Below are positions 1-10,314 of a DNA stretch of 64,000 nt, piece after piece. Both the position numbers and the translations under genes were made by a program. The stretch spans positions 10,274,517 through 10,338,516 of the forward strand of contig OX442318.1 of the NCBI GenBank assembly GCA_949358305.1, read 5' to 3'. This DNA comes from Strigamia acuminata. Taxonomy: Eukaryota > Arthropoda > Chilopoda > Geophilomorpha > Linotaeniidae. Numbering within the stretch: position 1 is the first letter of the stretch; each line of letters opens with the position of its first letter. The notes under the pieces were generated by a model that was not told the DNA's origin, did not search any database, and saw only the letters and a program-made list of their open reading frames with translations.

Positions 1-250
1 CTCTCGAAATTCGCGAATCCCGCGGAATTTCGGAGAAAATTAGACAAATAATGGTGTGATTGACGACCCTGGTCGTCTGTGAACGTCGATAAAACGTCGG
101 CGTCGCAGGCGAGACGAAAATCGAGACAAAATGGCCGCCGAAAATCTGAAAATAAAAATATCGGCGCAAATTCGCGAATTTCGCGAAAAAACGTCGATAA
201 ATTAGGCGAATGGAGTGGTTGTTTAACCAACAACCATCCTCTGCTACCAA
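1..250 (-). mobile_element. Leader of an LTR retrotransposon leaving the window
   Basis: On the minus strand this follows the LTR at 251-1458 and its primer-binding site. It should be the untranslated leader of an element whose gag and pol lie outside the window to the left. No ORF of note begins here. The sequence is rich in TCGCGAA and CGTCGA words, unlike the AT-rich surroundings. The assignment rests on the LTR and primer site beside it. Confidence 0.6.
232..249 (-). promoter_or_regulatory. Primer-binding site for initiator tRNA-Met
   Basis: The minus strand reads TGGTAGCAGAGGATGGTT, an exact 18-nt complement of the 3' end (including CCA) of animal initiator tRNA-Met as I know it. It lies one base after an LTR end (...CCTACA), where reverse transcription of an LTR element would be primed. 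Confidence 0.8.
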
Positions 251-1458
251 TGTAGGCAGAGAATGCGCAAAATATCGGTGTAAACCGATTGAAAGCGTGA
301 ATTGGCGCTGTGCGACCCGCACAGACGTTAACGATACGACGCGTATCGTTTCGGAAATGCGCGCGGCCTAATGCCGCTTATATGCGCTAGCAAGAAGCAC
401 TAAAGGTGCTTTAAATCAAACACAATGAGTAAAACAATAAAAACGGTTTAATTAAATAGTAATACATTACAAATAGGTATCCAAACAGGTGGGAAAGCAG
501 CTAAGTCATACACGGCTGTGTATGACGCCATCTTGGATGAAAAAGCAATGGGTAGTGGCACCTAGTGCCGGGAATTTACATTAAGTTTTAAACAAATCAT
601 TTGATAATAGGACAAATCCTAGCATAAAGTGATAAAAGTATGGAATTACATACGGGACAGCGCAAAACGAATGGTAACATCGAAATCAATTAAATAATAA
701 CAAAGATGCGCTGTATACCTAAACACAAAGGGAAAACTAGGAAATAACAAATGTATTCATCGATACAAAATGGTCTTTTGACCAACAATAATGAAATGAA
801 CACGCAATTGAGACGAGTATGAGTTCAAAATGTCTAGGCTGAGGAGGAAGTCACAGTCATGGCATAAAATGTATTGACGAATTAAGACCGTCGAATACGC
901 CGTTTTTCCAGTAAATTGTATGCAAATAATGGGCAAATAATAAATGTGGTGGTTAGATAGCCAACCATGAGAATTCGGGCTGCATAATGACCGTATGCGT
1001 TGAGACGCAACATAAATCACACTTGGAAATCTCCTAGTTGAGACAGGAGATGTTGTCTAGTCGAAGGCGAAAATTATTCTCTCTGTTCAAGTTGTCTTGA
1101 CAGAACAAGTCACCTCTGATCACATGTCAAAGGCCAAGTCAATTCCCAATGGGGACCGAGCAGAAAACAGGCGATCAGGGGTGAAATATGCAAATTCAGA
1201 GCGTGATTATATCAACTTATTGCAGAATTCTCATGAATTGTCTGGATGGGGTGATTAAAACCAGGACAGATTAAAGATAAATGTCAAAAATAAGGAAAAT
1301 AAAATAAAATAAAATAATAGATTTAGATTTGGGAAAAATAAAATAATTTAAGGAAACTAGAACAATTTCTCAATAAAATTGGGAAAAATTTAAAGGAAAG
1401 GCGCAAAATGCGCTTAAAATTTTGAAAATTATTACTGCTCAAAGTCAGGACCGTGACA
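251..1458 (-). repeat. 5' LTR of a minus-strand LTR retrotransposon
   Basis: On the minus strand the block begins TGTCACGGTCC at 1458 and ends CCTACA at 251, giving TG...CA ends and 1208 bp, with the tRNA-iMet primer site one base beyond. A TATA-like CATATAAG lies at 377-384. Insertion is 76 bp past the stop codon of acyltransferase gene A, so gene A transcripts may end in this LTR. Part of it (788-1458) recurs beside gene F. Confidence 0.72.
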
Positions 1459-1534
1459 ATTTTTATGTTATTATGAATAATGTTTTTTTTTTTTTTTTTT
1501 TTTGTATATATATATTTGTTTAGCAGTTTTAATA

Positions 1535-1689
1535 TTATTTAAGATTTATCATACAATTTTCTAATTCTTCAAATTCTTCAACAACCGATTTGATGATTTC
1601 ATCCACATCTTTCTTTTCAGCTATTGCTTGGTCAGCTGACACTACAAGCTGCATATTTCCATTGAAGCTTGAAATTACAAATGCTAAAC
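1535..1689 (-). CDS. Acyltransferase gene A, C-terminal exon
   Basis: This exon encodes the last 50 residues of gene A (first exon at 3019-4300). The acceptor TTTTCTTTTCAAG|GT at 1690-1691 restores the frame after a phase-1 donor: G from exon 1 plus GT gives Gly, then LAFVISSFNGNMQL. The 'SSFNGNMQL' stretch corresponds to the C-terminal strand common in WS/DGAT proteins, followed by an acidic helix ending ENCMINLK. Same exon boundaries in A, C, D, E and F support the model. Confidence 0.85.
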
Positions 1690-3018
1690 CTTGAAAAGAA
1701 AAAAAGCATATAATTATTATGAGGCTTTTCAAGCCGCGATATGTGGCATGACTTTCTTGAGGACTTCGTATTGGAAGTCTGTTCATTTTGTCATTGATCA
1801 TTTCCGCGCTTAGTTTTTTTTAGCTGTTTTAAATTTATTTTCCAGGTGGCATAAAAATCCACTGAGATTCATTGAGATCAATCTTGACTCGGTCGCTTGT
1901 CTTACCCTAACAACAGTATTAAAAAATAGATCTGGCAAATAATGATAGATAAACTTAAAACAGCTAAACAAAAGGGAAGTTTTTTTGTCCACGACTGTAC
2001 ATTGAGTAGCGCTATGTGGACGCAGAATTAAAAATTAAATTTAGTCGCAGTAGATTGAGTTACTCAGGGCTGCTGCGTCGATGAGCGGCGCCTTTGTGCA
2101 GGGTAGTATTTTGGTGCCTCTATCGATGGGAGGCGGTTTTGTGCAGGATAGTGTTTCGGCTTCCCTGTAGGTTGGAGACGCCTTTGTTCAGGCAGGGCTG
2201 GACTGGGAACAAATTTAGTATTGGAAAATCTGGATAGGTTGGGCCATCGGAACAAATTTTTACCGGGAAATCTGGATAGATCATGTGATGTATACTCTTT
2301 CCGCACTCAAGAGAAGCCCTGAAATCTTGGCTCCCATTGGCCTTGTCTGATTACTCAGAACTGTAGTTGAACTTCCGCTACGAGGAAAAGTAGTTCCCTA
2401 TGATTTTTAGTTTTTTTCTGTCGAATAATGATTGAAATGATATAATGTTACTCTAGAATTAAAAGTAATTTTCATTTAAAAATAAAGTTTTATGTTCTTT
2501 TTATTTTAAAATGCATGTCTGTTAAGTTGATCGCTTGCTTTGTCAGGCCAGAAAATCTATTGCAATGTCTGTACTTCTATTTATATCTGTATATCTGTAT
2601 AATGCAATTCTGGTGTTTTGGTCTTTTTTTATGTATCACTACACAAGTGAAATGGCTCGGCCAATGAGAGCCAAGATTCCAGTGCTCCTCTTCAGTGTGG
2701 AAAGAGTATAGTAGCGTGATAGCACGCATAATGACTAACACCTTCTAGGGGCTTTAATTGTAAATAGATAATATGTAAATATGCCTGACCTTGAAGTAAC
2801 TAAGATCACTCACTCAAAGATCGGCCACGACAAAAGGAAAATAAATTAACGGCGTTAGGCCACCGGGAAATTCCCGGTATCTCGCCGGGCCAGTCCAGGT
2901 CGTATTTCGGCGCCTCTATTTTGCCTGCAGAGGTCCCTCTTGGTGCGAAACACGACCTGAACACCTTCACGCGGCGGCCCTGGAGTACTTACAGCTCGCG
3001 CTTTATATATTTACATAC
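1690..3018 (-). repeat. Intron of gene A with minisatellite and dispersed repeat
   Basis: This is a 1,329-bp intron (donor GTATGT at 3018). Positions 2075-2185 hold about 2.5 imperfect copies of a 45-bp unit containing CTTTGTGCAGG. Two copies of a roughly 43-bp unit with GAACAAATTT and AATCTGGATAG follow to about 2285. A related pair lies in opposite orientation at 56,958-57,065 in the Rap-GAP intron. A segment at about 2500-2720 belongs to an inverted-repeat family seen again at 49-51 kb. The long reading frame at 2064-2306 reflects the minisatellite and is not called a gene. Confidence 0.7.
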
Positions 3019-4300
3019 CTACAGTGCCATCATGTGGAGGAAATACGTTATACGCTAAAACTTCTTCTCCGTGAGCATTGAAGCAACGACTCTGTTGCAA
3101 GGGCACGTTAGTTATGTAACAAGTTGAGTCGGCTAAATGAAAAATAAGGCGAGTAATACGAGCAGGAAGTCGATTTAAAATCAACTTCATTAAAAAATGA
3201 TGGAAGTAATAGAACGACGAATTCTTAGATTTGCTCATGATTTGCCGCGTACTTTCCAATCGCTGTAACGCACAATGTTCACTCAATGCAAGCGGAAGCA
3301 CAAAAGCCGAGAAATTATTCTTGAAACCAACTTCTTCGGCTTTACTTTGCATTGAAATCGGACTTGCACAATGCAAATGACTTGCCGGTGTTGCATTGCG
3401 CTTCGAAAAATACCTTTTTAAGGCTCCAGCTATGCACGATACCATCACATCATTGATAGTTGCTCCACTTGCTTTCGCCACTTTCTTTACTCGAGGTAAA
3501 GATGACAACGTCAACGGTCTAACAAACCTCTTCGCTACTTGTGCCGGACCGTGTAAAACATTGTTGTCTTTGGTACTCCAACGATCCACAAGGTACTTTG
3601 GGTAGTGCAGCAAACCAGCGAGAAAAGCCGAGGGAGAAAAACTTTGTTCGGCTTTTGGTGGCAAATACTTGACGCATTTTTCATCCAGGAAACAATGGTT
3701 TATCAATCGAGTGAGGTTGTAACCGTCGCCAAGGCAGTGGTGGAACCTTAGGAAAATCACATAGCGTGCTTCGTTGCCGAAGGATTGGTCCAGGGGTACA
3801 AGTAGTATCAACCACGGTGATTTGGTTTCGGATAACGGTTCGCTGCAAATTTGGGAACATACTTCGTCAAGTTCGTTCTGGTTTTTGGGCGGTTTGCAGT
3901 CGTAGAGTCGAACGTGGTCGTCAATCGAGAAATTCTTGTCCAGTAGCCAGTAGAAGTATCCGCAAGAATCAGTCGCGTGTTGTCGTAGTCGAGGATGTTT
4001 GAATTGGTCTTTGTCCTTAACGTTGGTCCACTTGCGTTTGACTGTGTTTTTGATTTCTTCCAAGTCAAACGTGCCTCGGAAAATCAAAATGAAAGTTGAC
4101 ACTAAATGCGGATTAGAATCTCGGAGTAGAAAGATGGTATCGAAATTGTCGACGAATTCGATCCACTGTTTGTGTTTCGTGGATAAATATATCGCCAGTG
4201 ATTGTTTAAATAGTTGGAATATGCACAGAATGGGTGCTAGCACTATACAAGCAATTCCAAACAACTGAAAGATAATCAATTCAAATAGAAACTTGCCCAT
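3019..4300 (-). CDS. WS/DGAT-like O-acyltransferase gene A, main exon
   Basis: Gene A is a member of the wax ester synthase/diacylglycerol acyltransferase (WS/DGAT) superfamily, which transfers acyl groups from acyl-CoA to alcohols or diacylglycerol at membranes. The spliced product is 478 aa, a normal family length. Residues 5-35 are hydrophobic and probably membrane-embedded. SPWLILL at 161-167 precedes HHCLGDG at 187-193, the HHxxxDG active site. GATINDVMVS at 279-288 matches the family's conserved NDV block, and ITNVP at 396-400 a later block. The start at 4300 (MGKF) is chosen because B, C and D begin there and a TATA-like box lies 46-53 bp upstream; an in-frame ATG at 4336 is alternative. 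The donor is ACTGTAG|GTATGT. The substrate is unknown. The protein is identical to F and about 95% identical to E. Confidence 0.88.
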
Positions 4301-4345
4301 GTTGTGAGTCGATGAGTTCTGTATAGTTTTCATCATTTGTTGCAC

Positions 4346-4353
4346 TATATATT
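4346..4353 (-). promoter_or_regulatory. TATA-like box of gene A
   Basis: The minus strand reads AATATATA here. It is 46-53 bp before the conserved ATG at 4300 but only about 10 bp before the ATG at 4336, so it favours the downstream start. Matching boxes occur at 26,334-26,341 (F) and about 21,776-21,783 (E). Confidence 0.5.
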
Positions 4354-4657
4354 ACTTGGAGTATGTAATAAATAGAAGTAATGAATGTGAATGATGCTTA
4401 TTGGAACACGCCACTTGTCATTGCCTTTTGATCTCTTTACTATCTAACTATGAATCAGCAAAGGAGTGGGCAAAGAGTTGATGAGTGAATGACTAGTTTG
4501 AGAGTTTAATAGAATTTGAAATGATTGCCAGCTGGAGTCTATGTGTTGATTCAGCTGACTGGATCATAATGAATGAATTTGATTATAGAGTCAGCTGGCT
4601 TTTATTAGAAGAAGCTAATAAAAGCTAGCTTAATAAAAGCTTCTTTTCATTAAATTA

Positions 4658-4821
4658 TATTTGCATTCTCACCCATTCATAAGTGTCTAAAATTTCCTCA
4701 TCTTCGGCATCATTTTCTGAAGCTTGTAACATAATAAGTGTAGTTTTAGCTAAGCAATCAACTACTTTAATCTTACGAATAGTAGAAATTTGGTTGGTGA
4801 CAAACAAGTGTCCAACCGGTC
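4658..4821 (-). pseudogene. Unassigned coding-looking fragment
   Basis: A minus-strand frame of about 54 codons is open from about 4821 to a TAA at 4658. It ends in an acidic stretch (ASENDAEDEEILDTYEW) that looks like real protein rather than translated AT-rich DNA. There is no start codon at its beginning, and I do not recognise the family. It starts just outside the duplicated block and is absent next to gene F. It is probably a leftover exon or transposon piece. Confidence 0.3.
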
Positions 4822-5543
4822 AGCATTTCATAAAACGAAATTGCTAAAACGAGAAAAATAAAATTTTTGTTTTGACGTTCCTAAACAGGCCTGAAACGAC
4901 CATAAAACGACACGGAACAAAAACGCCTAAAACGCCTAACACTGAGTTTTGGAATGCACCTAGTGAAAAGATACAGACTTGTGCCTGCACAGTCTGTTTC
5001 CAATCCGGATCCAATCGCCAAACTGAGTTTTGGGAACTCGATTGGCGAACGGACTTGTTGGGCACATGGATCTAGATCCGCGAACCAAGATCAGTGTTCG
5101 CACCGATCATTGAATTATATCTGCCGCTTTGGATGAGATCCAAAACCTTGGTGTAAACAAGGTATTACTCTGTAGCATCAGGTTGACAGAAAATTATTAA
5201 ACTTTGTTCAGGTCAAGTAAAAGATAAATTGTGATAGCGTGGTCTTACCTAGGACAACCTAGGGACAAGATACGCATGCTCATGTAAATAAAGACAAGGG
5301 ACTCCAGATTGTTGGGTTTAGTGACCTTTAATCCATTGTCTAGGGGTCGGAGATTCTCAGTCTAACCCACGTGCTGGCTGTGCCTCTTCGGCATGCCACA
5401 CAGCAACTGACTCGTCACACACAGTGAGGTAATGTTTTACTATTCTGCTGTACTTACCTTGGCCCATGTGGCCGCTAAAGGAGGTTGGTGGATCCAACAT
5501 CATACCACTGAGCGTCGCAATGTTGATTAGGGAGGAGGGTGTA
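4822..5543. other. Intergenic stretch without a gene
   Basis: No gene is supported. Positions 4826-4940 carry degenerate repeats of AAAACG words. Overlapping short frames on both strands at 4844-5136 have no recognisable motif. Confidence 0.4.
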
Positions 5544-5601
5544 GGGCGACGAAATGAAGTGACTTCGCTTTTCCACCCGAAGTCACTTCATTTCGTCGCC
5601 C
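5544..5601. repeat. Perfect 24-bp hairpin (ATTTCGTCGC family)
   Basis: Arms 5544-5567 and 5578-5601 are perfectly complementary over 24 bp with a 10-nt loop. The motif CATTTCGTCGCC is repeated again just after. The same motif and following sequence (TTTTTAGGCTGA) recur at 51,121-51,185. Confidence 0.8.
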
Positions 5602-5766
5602 TTCATTTCGTCGCCCCGGTTTTTTAGGCTGAATCCGCCTCTCGTGTTTCTAAGAATGTTGATAATCGAGCACAATGTCTGGAGTTCGATTACAATTCTG
5701 GTGTTTTGGACTACTTTTTTGTGCCGCTACACCAGTGAAACAGATCAATGTTGGGGTGGTTTTGAG

Positions 5767-6025
5767 GAATGTACTACATTTTAGCGATTTCATTTTAGCA
5801 ATTTCATTTTAGCGACACACCATTTTAGCGAACGTGTCATTTTAGCGACACAAAACGGCACTTCTACTAACACTAATTCCCCGCGAACCTTAATCTTGCT
5901 GGTTTTTTTATGCAAACCACTTTTTTGGGCCGGCTTGTCGCGGTAAATCGTGTCGCTAAAACGTGATCGCTACAATGGGAATTTTTTTTAGTAAAAATCG
6001 CTAAAATGAGCGTCGCTAAAATGAC
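5767..6025. mobile_element. MITE with TTTTAGCGA subterminal repeats and 9-bp TSD
   Basis: This 259-bp insert is flanked by the direct repeat GGTTTTGAG at 5758-5766 and 6026-6034. Its ends carry several copies of CATTTTAGCGA on the left and the complement TCGCTAAAATG on the right. A 257-bp relative lies at 18,916-19,172, also with a 9-bp duplication. A paralogous empty site, GGGGTGGTTTTGAGTATA, is at 48,141-48,158. A 9-bp duplication fits Mutator-like elements; that placement is inference. Confidence 0.82.
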
Positions 6026-6161
6026 GGTTTTGAGTATAGATCAGTCCACACTCTACAAGGGTAGGGCTGATCTCTGGGGCCATTGGGCAGTGTGTGTCAG
6101 TGATGCTGGTCAACTTTGGGTGGCCAAGCGATCACAAAATCAGTAAACGTTCTAGTTTTTT

Positions 6162-7496
6162 TTAATGGTTAAAACTAACGGTTACCCCAAACTCTACACG
6201 CCACGTAATACAGTACATACCCATTGTATTTGTTGGTGTTGGAAAAACAGTGCCAGCCACAAATTGTTCGCCCCGGTGATTGATACACGACGACTGTAAG
6301 CTTAGGAGAGGAACATTACTGATAGTAAGGCGAACTCCGTTACCACTTGTGTTTACGATCCAAGCTGGAAGTCGATTTAGAAAAAGACTTCCCAGTAAAT
6401 AATTAAAAAAATAGAATGGTAAATCCTTCAATTTGCTTGTACTTTTTTGTGTGCTTTTCAGTCTCTCTAAAGCAGTACTGTCGGTTAATGCTAGAGGAAT
6501 GATAATACAGGAAAACACATTCTTAAAACCAACCTCCTGAGATGCACTTTGCATTGACACTGGCATTGTGGCTATAATGTCATCTAGTGGAATATTGTGC
6601 TTGAAAAAACATCTTTTTAAGGCACCAGCAATGCAGGATAGAAGAACATCGTTGACAGTTGCGCCAGCTTTTCGTCCTGCCATCTTAAATCGAGCTATCG
6701 GATATAATGGCCGTGATCTAACATACGTCTTTCCTCTCTGTGGTGGAGCTAATACACTATTTTTCTCCTTGATTTCTGTGTCGTAAAAAAATTTGGGGAA
6801 ATAAAATAAACTCTTTAGAAATTTAGTCTTTGTAAATAGTTTTCCTGCTTTTGGTGGCAATTGATGGATATACTTTTCATTGATGAAACAATGGGCCAAC
6901 ATTTTGTTCAAGTTATAACCATCGACCATGCAGTGATGGAATCTTATGAACATTACATACCGAGGTTCACCAGCGAAGGATTGGTCAAGTGGGAAAAGCA
7001 ATATTAACCAAGGTGATTTGTTTTTGCACAACGACTGGTTCCAAAGTTGGGAACATATTTCGTCGAATTCGTCTTGATTTTTAGGCGGATCGCAATCGTG
7101 AAGTTGAACGTGGTCGTCGATTGAGAAATTTGTGTCCAGCAACCAGAAAAAATATCCGCACGAATGAATGACGTGTTTTCGAAGGAGATGATGTTTGTAT
7201 TGATCGTTGTGCTTGACATCGGTCCACCTTTTCCTGACGGTGGTTCGGATTTCTTCCAAGTCGACTGTTCCTTGCCACATCGTCATCCCATTCATTACAG
7301 TTTCCTCGCTTTCCTTTATAATTAGAAGGCCGGCGTCGAAATTCTTGACTAACGTGATCCACTGTTTGTGTTTTATGCTCAAAAATATTTTGAGTAGTTG
7401 AACGAACACTTCACACAAGCAAAGAAGGGGAATAGCTAATAGAAGATAAATTGCTGCCAGCAGGAAGCACACAAGTGCTGTAAGAAACTGACCCAT
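6162..7496 (-). CDS. WS/DGAT-like acyltransferase gene B, C-terminally truncated
   Basis: The 444-aa frame starts MGQF at 7496 and keeps the N-terminal hydrophobic segment, HHCMVDG at 187-193 and an NDV block (GATVNDVLLS), so the main catalytic exon looks intact. The usual donor (ATGG|GTATGT, intron from 6220) is present. No C-terminal exon like those of A, C, D, E and F was found between it and gene A. The frame instead reads through the donor for 19 residues to EFGVTVSFNH and stop. That tail resembles the start of exon 2 in gene C (SFGVSSFNG), only about 27 bp past the donor, as if intron and exon 2 were mostly deleted. It may be a pseudogene or a shortened enzyme. It is closest to gene C, with which it also shares upstream sequence. 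Confidence 0.75.
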   Translation of the reverse strand: MGQFLTALVCFLLAAIYLLLAIPLLCLCEVFVQLLKIFLSIKHKQWITLVKNFDAGLLIIKESEETVMNGMTMWQGTVDLEEIRTTVRKRWTDVKHNDQYKHHLLRKHVIHSCGYFFWLLDTNFSIDDHVQLHDCDPPKNQDEFDEICSQLWNQSLCKNKSPWLILLFPLDQSFAGEPRYVMFIRFHHCMVDGYNLNKMLAHCFINEKYIHQLPPKAGKLFTKTKFLKSLFYFPKFFYDTEIKEKNSVLAPPQRGKTYVRSRPLYPIARFKMAGRKAGATVNDVLLSCIAGALKRCFFKHNIPLDDIIATMPVSMQSASQEVGFKNVFSCIIIPLALTDSTALERLKSTQKSTSKLKDLPFYFFNYLLGSLFLNRLPAWIVNTSGNGVRLTISNVPLLSLQSSCINHRGEQFVAGTVFPTPTNTMGMYCITWRVEFGVTVSFNH

Positions 7497-7950
7497 TTTC
7501 TGTTTCGTTTAACAAGCTCAACAGTTTGCTGTGGCTATATAAGAATTGTACATCATTGTTTAGATCTTATTCCTTTGTTGTTAAGTGCAAATTTATTACA
7601 AGAAAATATTCAGATGTTCTTTCTTTTATGTGCCAAATATGGTACATAAATTTTATTAACTGCCACAGTTGTGAAACATATGTGTGTGGGTTCACTGATA
7701 GTTTACGGTGAAACTATTTTTTTTGCATTGTTCTAGCCATGTGGCAAAGCTCACAAAGATACATTGGTAGGATTGTGCAATTTTAATTTTTGTTTTGTTG
7801 GAATACAACATGTGCAGGGGCGGATCCAAGAAAGGGATGGTATCTTTGAATAATGGCAGGTGAAACAATCAGGTACATCACTCCATCTTTTACCTTCAAG
7901 CCGTACAATATTTGCTTGTTCCAGTTCTTTAAATCTATTCTTAACTTTAA
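7497..7950 (-). promoter_or_regulatory. Upstream region of gene B with TATA box, shared with gene C
   Basis: TTATATAG on the minus strand at 7535-7542 lies about 40 bp before the ATG. The region matches that upstream of gene C (13,185-13,504), apart from about 145 bp near 7563-7708 found only here. The shared part continues to about 7950, so B and C were duplicated with their promoters. Confidence 0.6.
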
Positions 7951-8430
7951 TTCAACTGCTAAATGAAGTATATCGACAAAAGCTCACTTTAGCGATGCTG
8001 ATTTTATCAATTTTCTGCTCAAGTGGTATGTTTTAGCGACCGCCACTTGAACGAAGTTCGGCCGCATTTGCGCGATCGAATGCGGCCCATGTCCCGCCGC
8101 ATTTTTGTTCAAAATAATCAAAAACTAATTATATAATTGGTTTTTAACTCGAACAAAGTTAAAAACCAATTGAAATTGAACGCGCCTTATGTGTGTGCGA
8201 TCTATCGCTAAAAAAAAATGGCTTCTGGTTTCGAACCAAATGGACCATTGCGCATGCGCGCCTTATGTAAAATCTGAATGGATTTAATGTTTGTTTGATT
8301 ATTTTAATTGATTTGTTATTAAGTGTTTTTACATTGTCTTTTTATACAATCCGATTTATTCCATTTCAATTCGTATCATTACTTGTTTGATCTTTCAACT
8401 TGACTATAGTGTTATTTTAGTGTTTAAAGT
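7951..8430. other. Intergenic stretch with a decayed TTTTAGCGA repeat
   Basis: No gene is seen. Positions about 7980-8220 carry scattered TTTAGCGA and CGCTAAAA words, like a degraded relative of the MITE at 5767. TAAAGT at 8425-8430 is the left flank of the candidate solo LTR. Confidence 0.4.
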
Positions 8431-9196
8431 TGTGGTGAGCAAAGTGGATAAATATTCCCCCTAAGCGAATATTTGCCCTTTGACTCACTGCAATAGACGG
8501 GTCGTTCCCCTCGTGTTGGCTCCGCCTCTCCCTGAGCAGGTGTGTGCCCCGAGGGGAGTGAGGTGACGGGTGGCAAGCCCCCATTGGCTGTGCCTGCCCT
8601 TCACACTGACCCATAAAAGGGAGAAATTCCCGCCAAAAGACAGAACTTACACAAACGACACCAAGAACACAGCAACTACCTCACCGTCAGGCCAACTTCA
8701 ACTACAAGTTAGGATTGATCGAGGATCGCTGAGTAAAGTGCAAACTGTAACTCTCACGAAGTCACTTGCGAGCTATTCCTGCGAAAGCACGAGAATAGCC
8801 CTTGTGAAATCACCCAGAATAATCGCCCAGTCGATTATTCGCCAAAGTAAGTGTCCGAGTGCTTTGTAGGGAACCCCAAAGTTCCTAGACGAGGCCTCTG
8901 CGACGCTAAACCAAACCCTAGACAACAGGCACGGATAGAAGACTCGAAAGAGCATTCCACCGCGTCCGTGAAGACGAATCCGTGACGAATTAACGACAAC
9001 TCGAGACGCCGCCTTTGTTCCGCCGACCACGCGGAACCGACGACGCCATCTTGAGAAATCCTTTGTTCGACTCTGACCAAGTCGACTTTAGTTGTATACT
9101 GAGTGTATTTTAAAGGCATAAAGCCTGGTGAATAAATTACCTGTTTATTTACATACATTTGGTATTCATTTGGGTATTTCCATAATTGATCACAGG
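8431..9196 (+). repeat. Candidate solo LTR
   Basis: This 766-bp block starts TGTGGTGAGC and is flanked by TAAAGT at 8425-8430 and 9197-9202. It has LTR-like order: a TATA-like CATAAAAGG at 8612, a transcribed-looking stretch, ACGCCATCTTG near 9041 (also in the gypsy LTRs here), and AATAAA at 9131-9136. The right end is CACAGG rather than CA, which weakens the call. No internal region is next to it. Confidence 0.5.
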
Positions 9197-9202
9197 TAAA
9201 GT

Positions 9203-10314
9203 ATTACACGTTAGCGCTATTTAAACCTATACAAAGTAGGACGCGACAAAGTGTTTTATTTTATTAGGTGATTTGTTTTATGCTTATTTTAATATTGTGT
9301 TTTGAGAATTCCATTTATACCGTTCGAATTATTGTTTTATTCAAATATGCTTACAAATAACTTATATTGTTTCTTACCCTTAGGGCAAAAAGAATTAGTT
9401 ATTTTTCCACTTCTGTAATTTTTTTTACCCACCATGGCTATGGGAAGGTTAACATCAAGTCAAGTGTTAGTGCATGCCAGAGGTGGATTTCAACACTGAA
9501 TAACCCTTTATCTTACTTTTTGCCCTCAATCAGGAATCTTGCAATTATAAATAGTTGTTGTCTTCCAATGAGCAGGGACCTCTCACCACCCAACGCCCGA
9601 GTTGAAAGGTGGCCAATTAAGAACTCTCTCGGACCTGGACCCATGCGCGATTAAGTTTGCGTGTATAATTGTTAATTTAATTCTAACTCAAAATAGGATT
9701 TACGTGACAGTGTTATTGCTGAAGTGGTGTTATATTTGAATTAAATCTGGGTGGACATGTGCGGAAGCTATATATATTCAAAAATTGTCAAACATGACGC
9801 TGATGAGGTGGCAACATTTGACATTATCTGCGCCCTCTACTGGTAAAACCTGGAAATACTAAGGAAAGTACTAAACTCTATTCCAAAAAGTAATTGAAAT
9901 ACTCCCATTGGTTGGGAGATTCATAACACCAGTATAAATGCATTGAAAATCTTCGCACAAGTCTACTGGAATCTGAAAACAGCATCATATTCAATACACA
10001 ACTGAACTAGAGCACCAACCAACCAATGGGAGTATTTCAATTACTTTTTGGAATAGAGTTTAAGTAGATGCGCTTTTGTAAAATTGGAAGAAGCCAACTT
10101 AAAGTTAAGCTGAGATTTATAAGAGGCAGAAATTTAAACGTTGAATAAATTAATGAATAATGCACAAAACACCCCAAACTTTTTTTCCAAACAAACTTTA
10201 TCATTCATTGCTCAAACAAAGTTAGAAATTTTCTGTAAAATCTGCACGACTTTCGTAGGTTTAGTTCTGATTGTACTACACTATTTCAGTGCTCAAAATG
10301 TATCGTTCAAGAAA
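9203..10314. repeat. Intergenic repeats downstream of gene C
   Basis: No gene is supported. Sequence at about 9780-9870 and 10,063-10,105 (GGTGGCAACATTTG, AAACCTGGAAA, GAAGAAGCCAACTT) matches 59,060-59,430 in the Rap-GAP intron. Here it is split by the palindrome at 9872-10,062. Confidence 0.45.
9872..10062. mobile_element. Foldback element with perfect 44-bp arms
   Basis: Arms 9872-9915 and 10,019-10,062 are perfect inverted repeats beginning TAAACTCTATTCC. About 103 bp lie between. The element interrupts a dispersed repeat whose uninterrupted copy is near 59,370-59,425, which indicates insertion. Confidence 0.75.

Larger units (their letters stand above)
788..4598. repeat. Duplicated block, copy 1 (3,811 bp, partner 22776-26586)
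   Basis: The block matches 22,776-26,586 at a constant offset of 21,988, with no net insertion or deletion between the two ends. Every stretch compared was identical, including a 21-T homopolymer near 1483 and all encoded proteins. It contains acyltransferase gene A plus 671 bp of the LTR. The left break falls inside the LTR and the right break after GAGTCAGCTGG. Confidence 0.92.

Noticed and set aside
757-1020. Open frame on the minus strand, also extended at 22,682-23,008
   Set aside because: It lies inside the LTR at 251-1458 and its truncated copy; no protein motif.
1810-2306. Minus-strand frames at 1810-1992 and 2064-2306, repeated at 23,798 and 24,052
   Set aside because: They fall in the intron of genes A and F and are produced by minisatellite and dispersed repeats.
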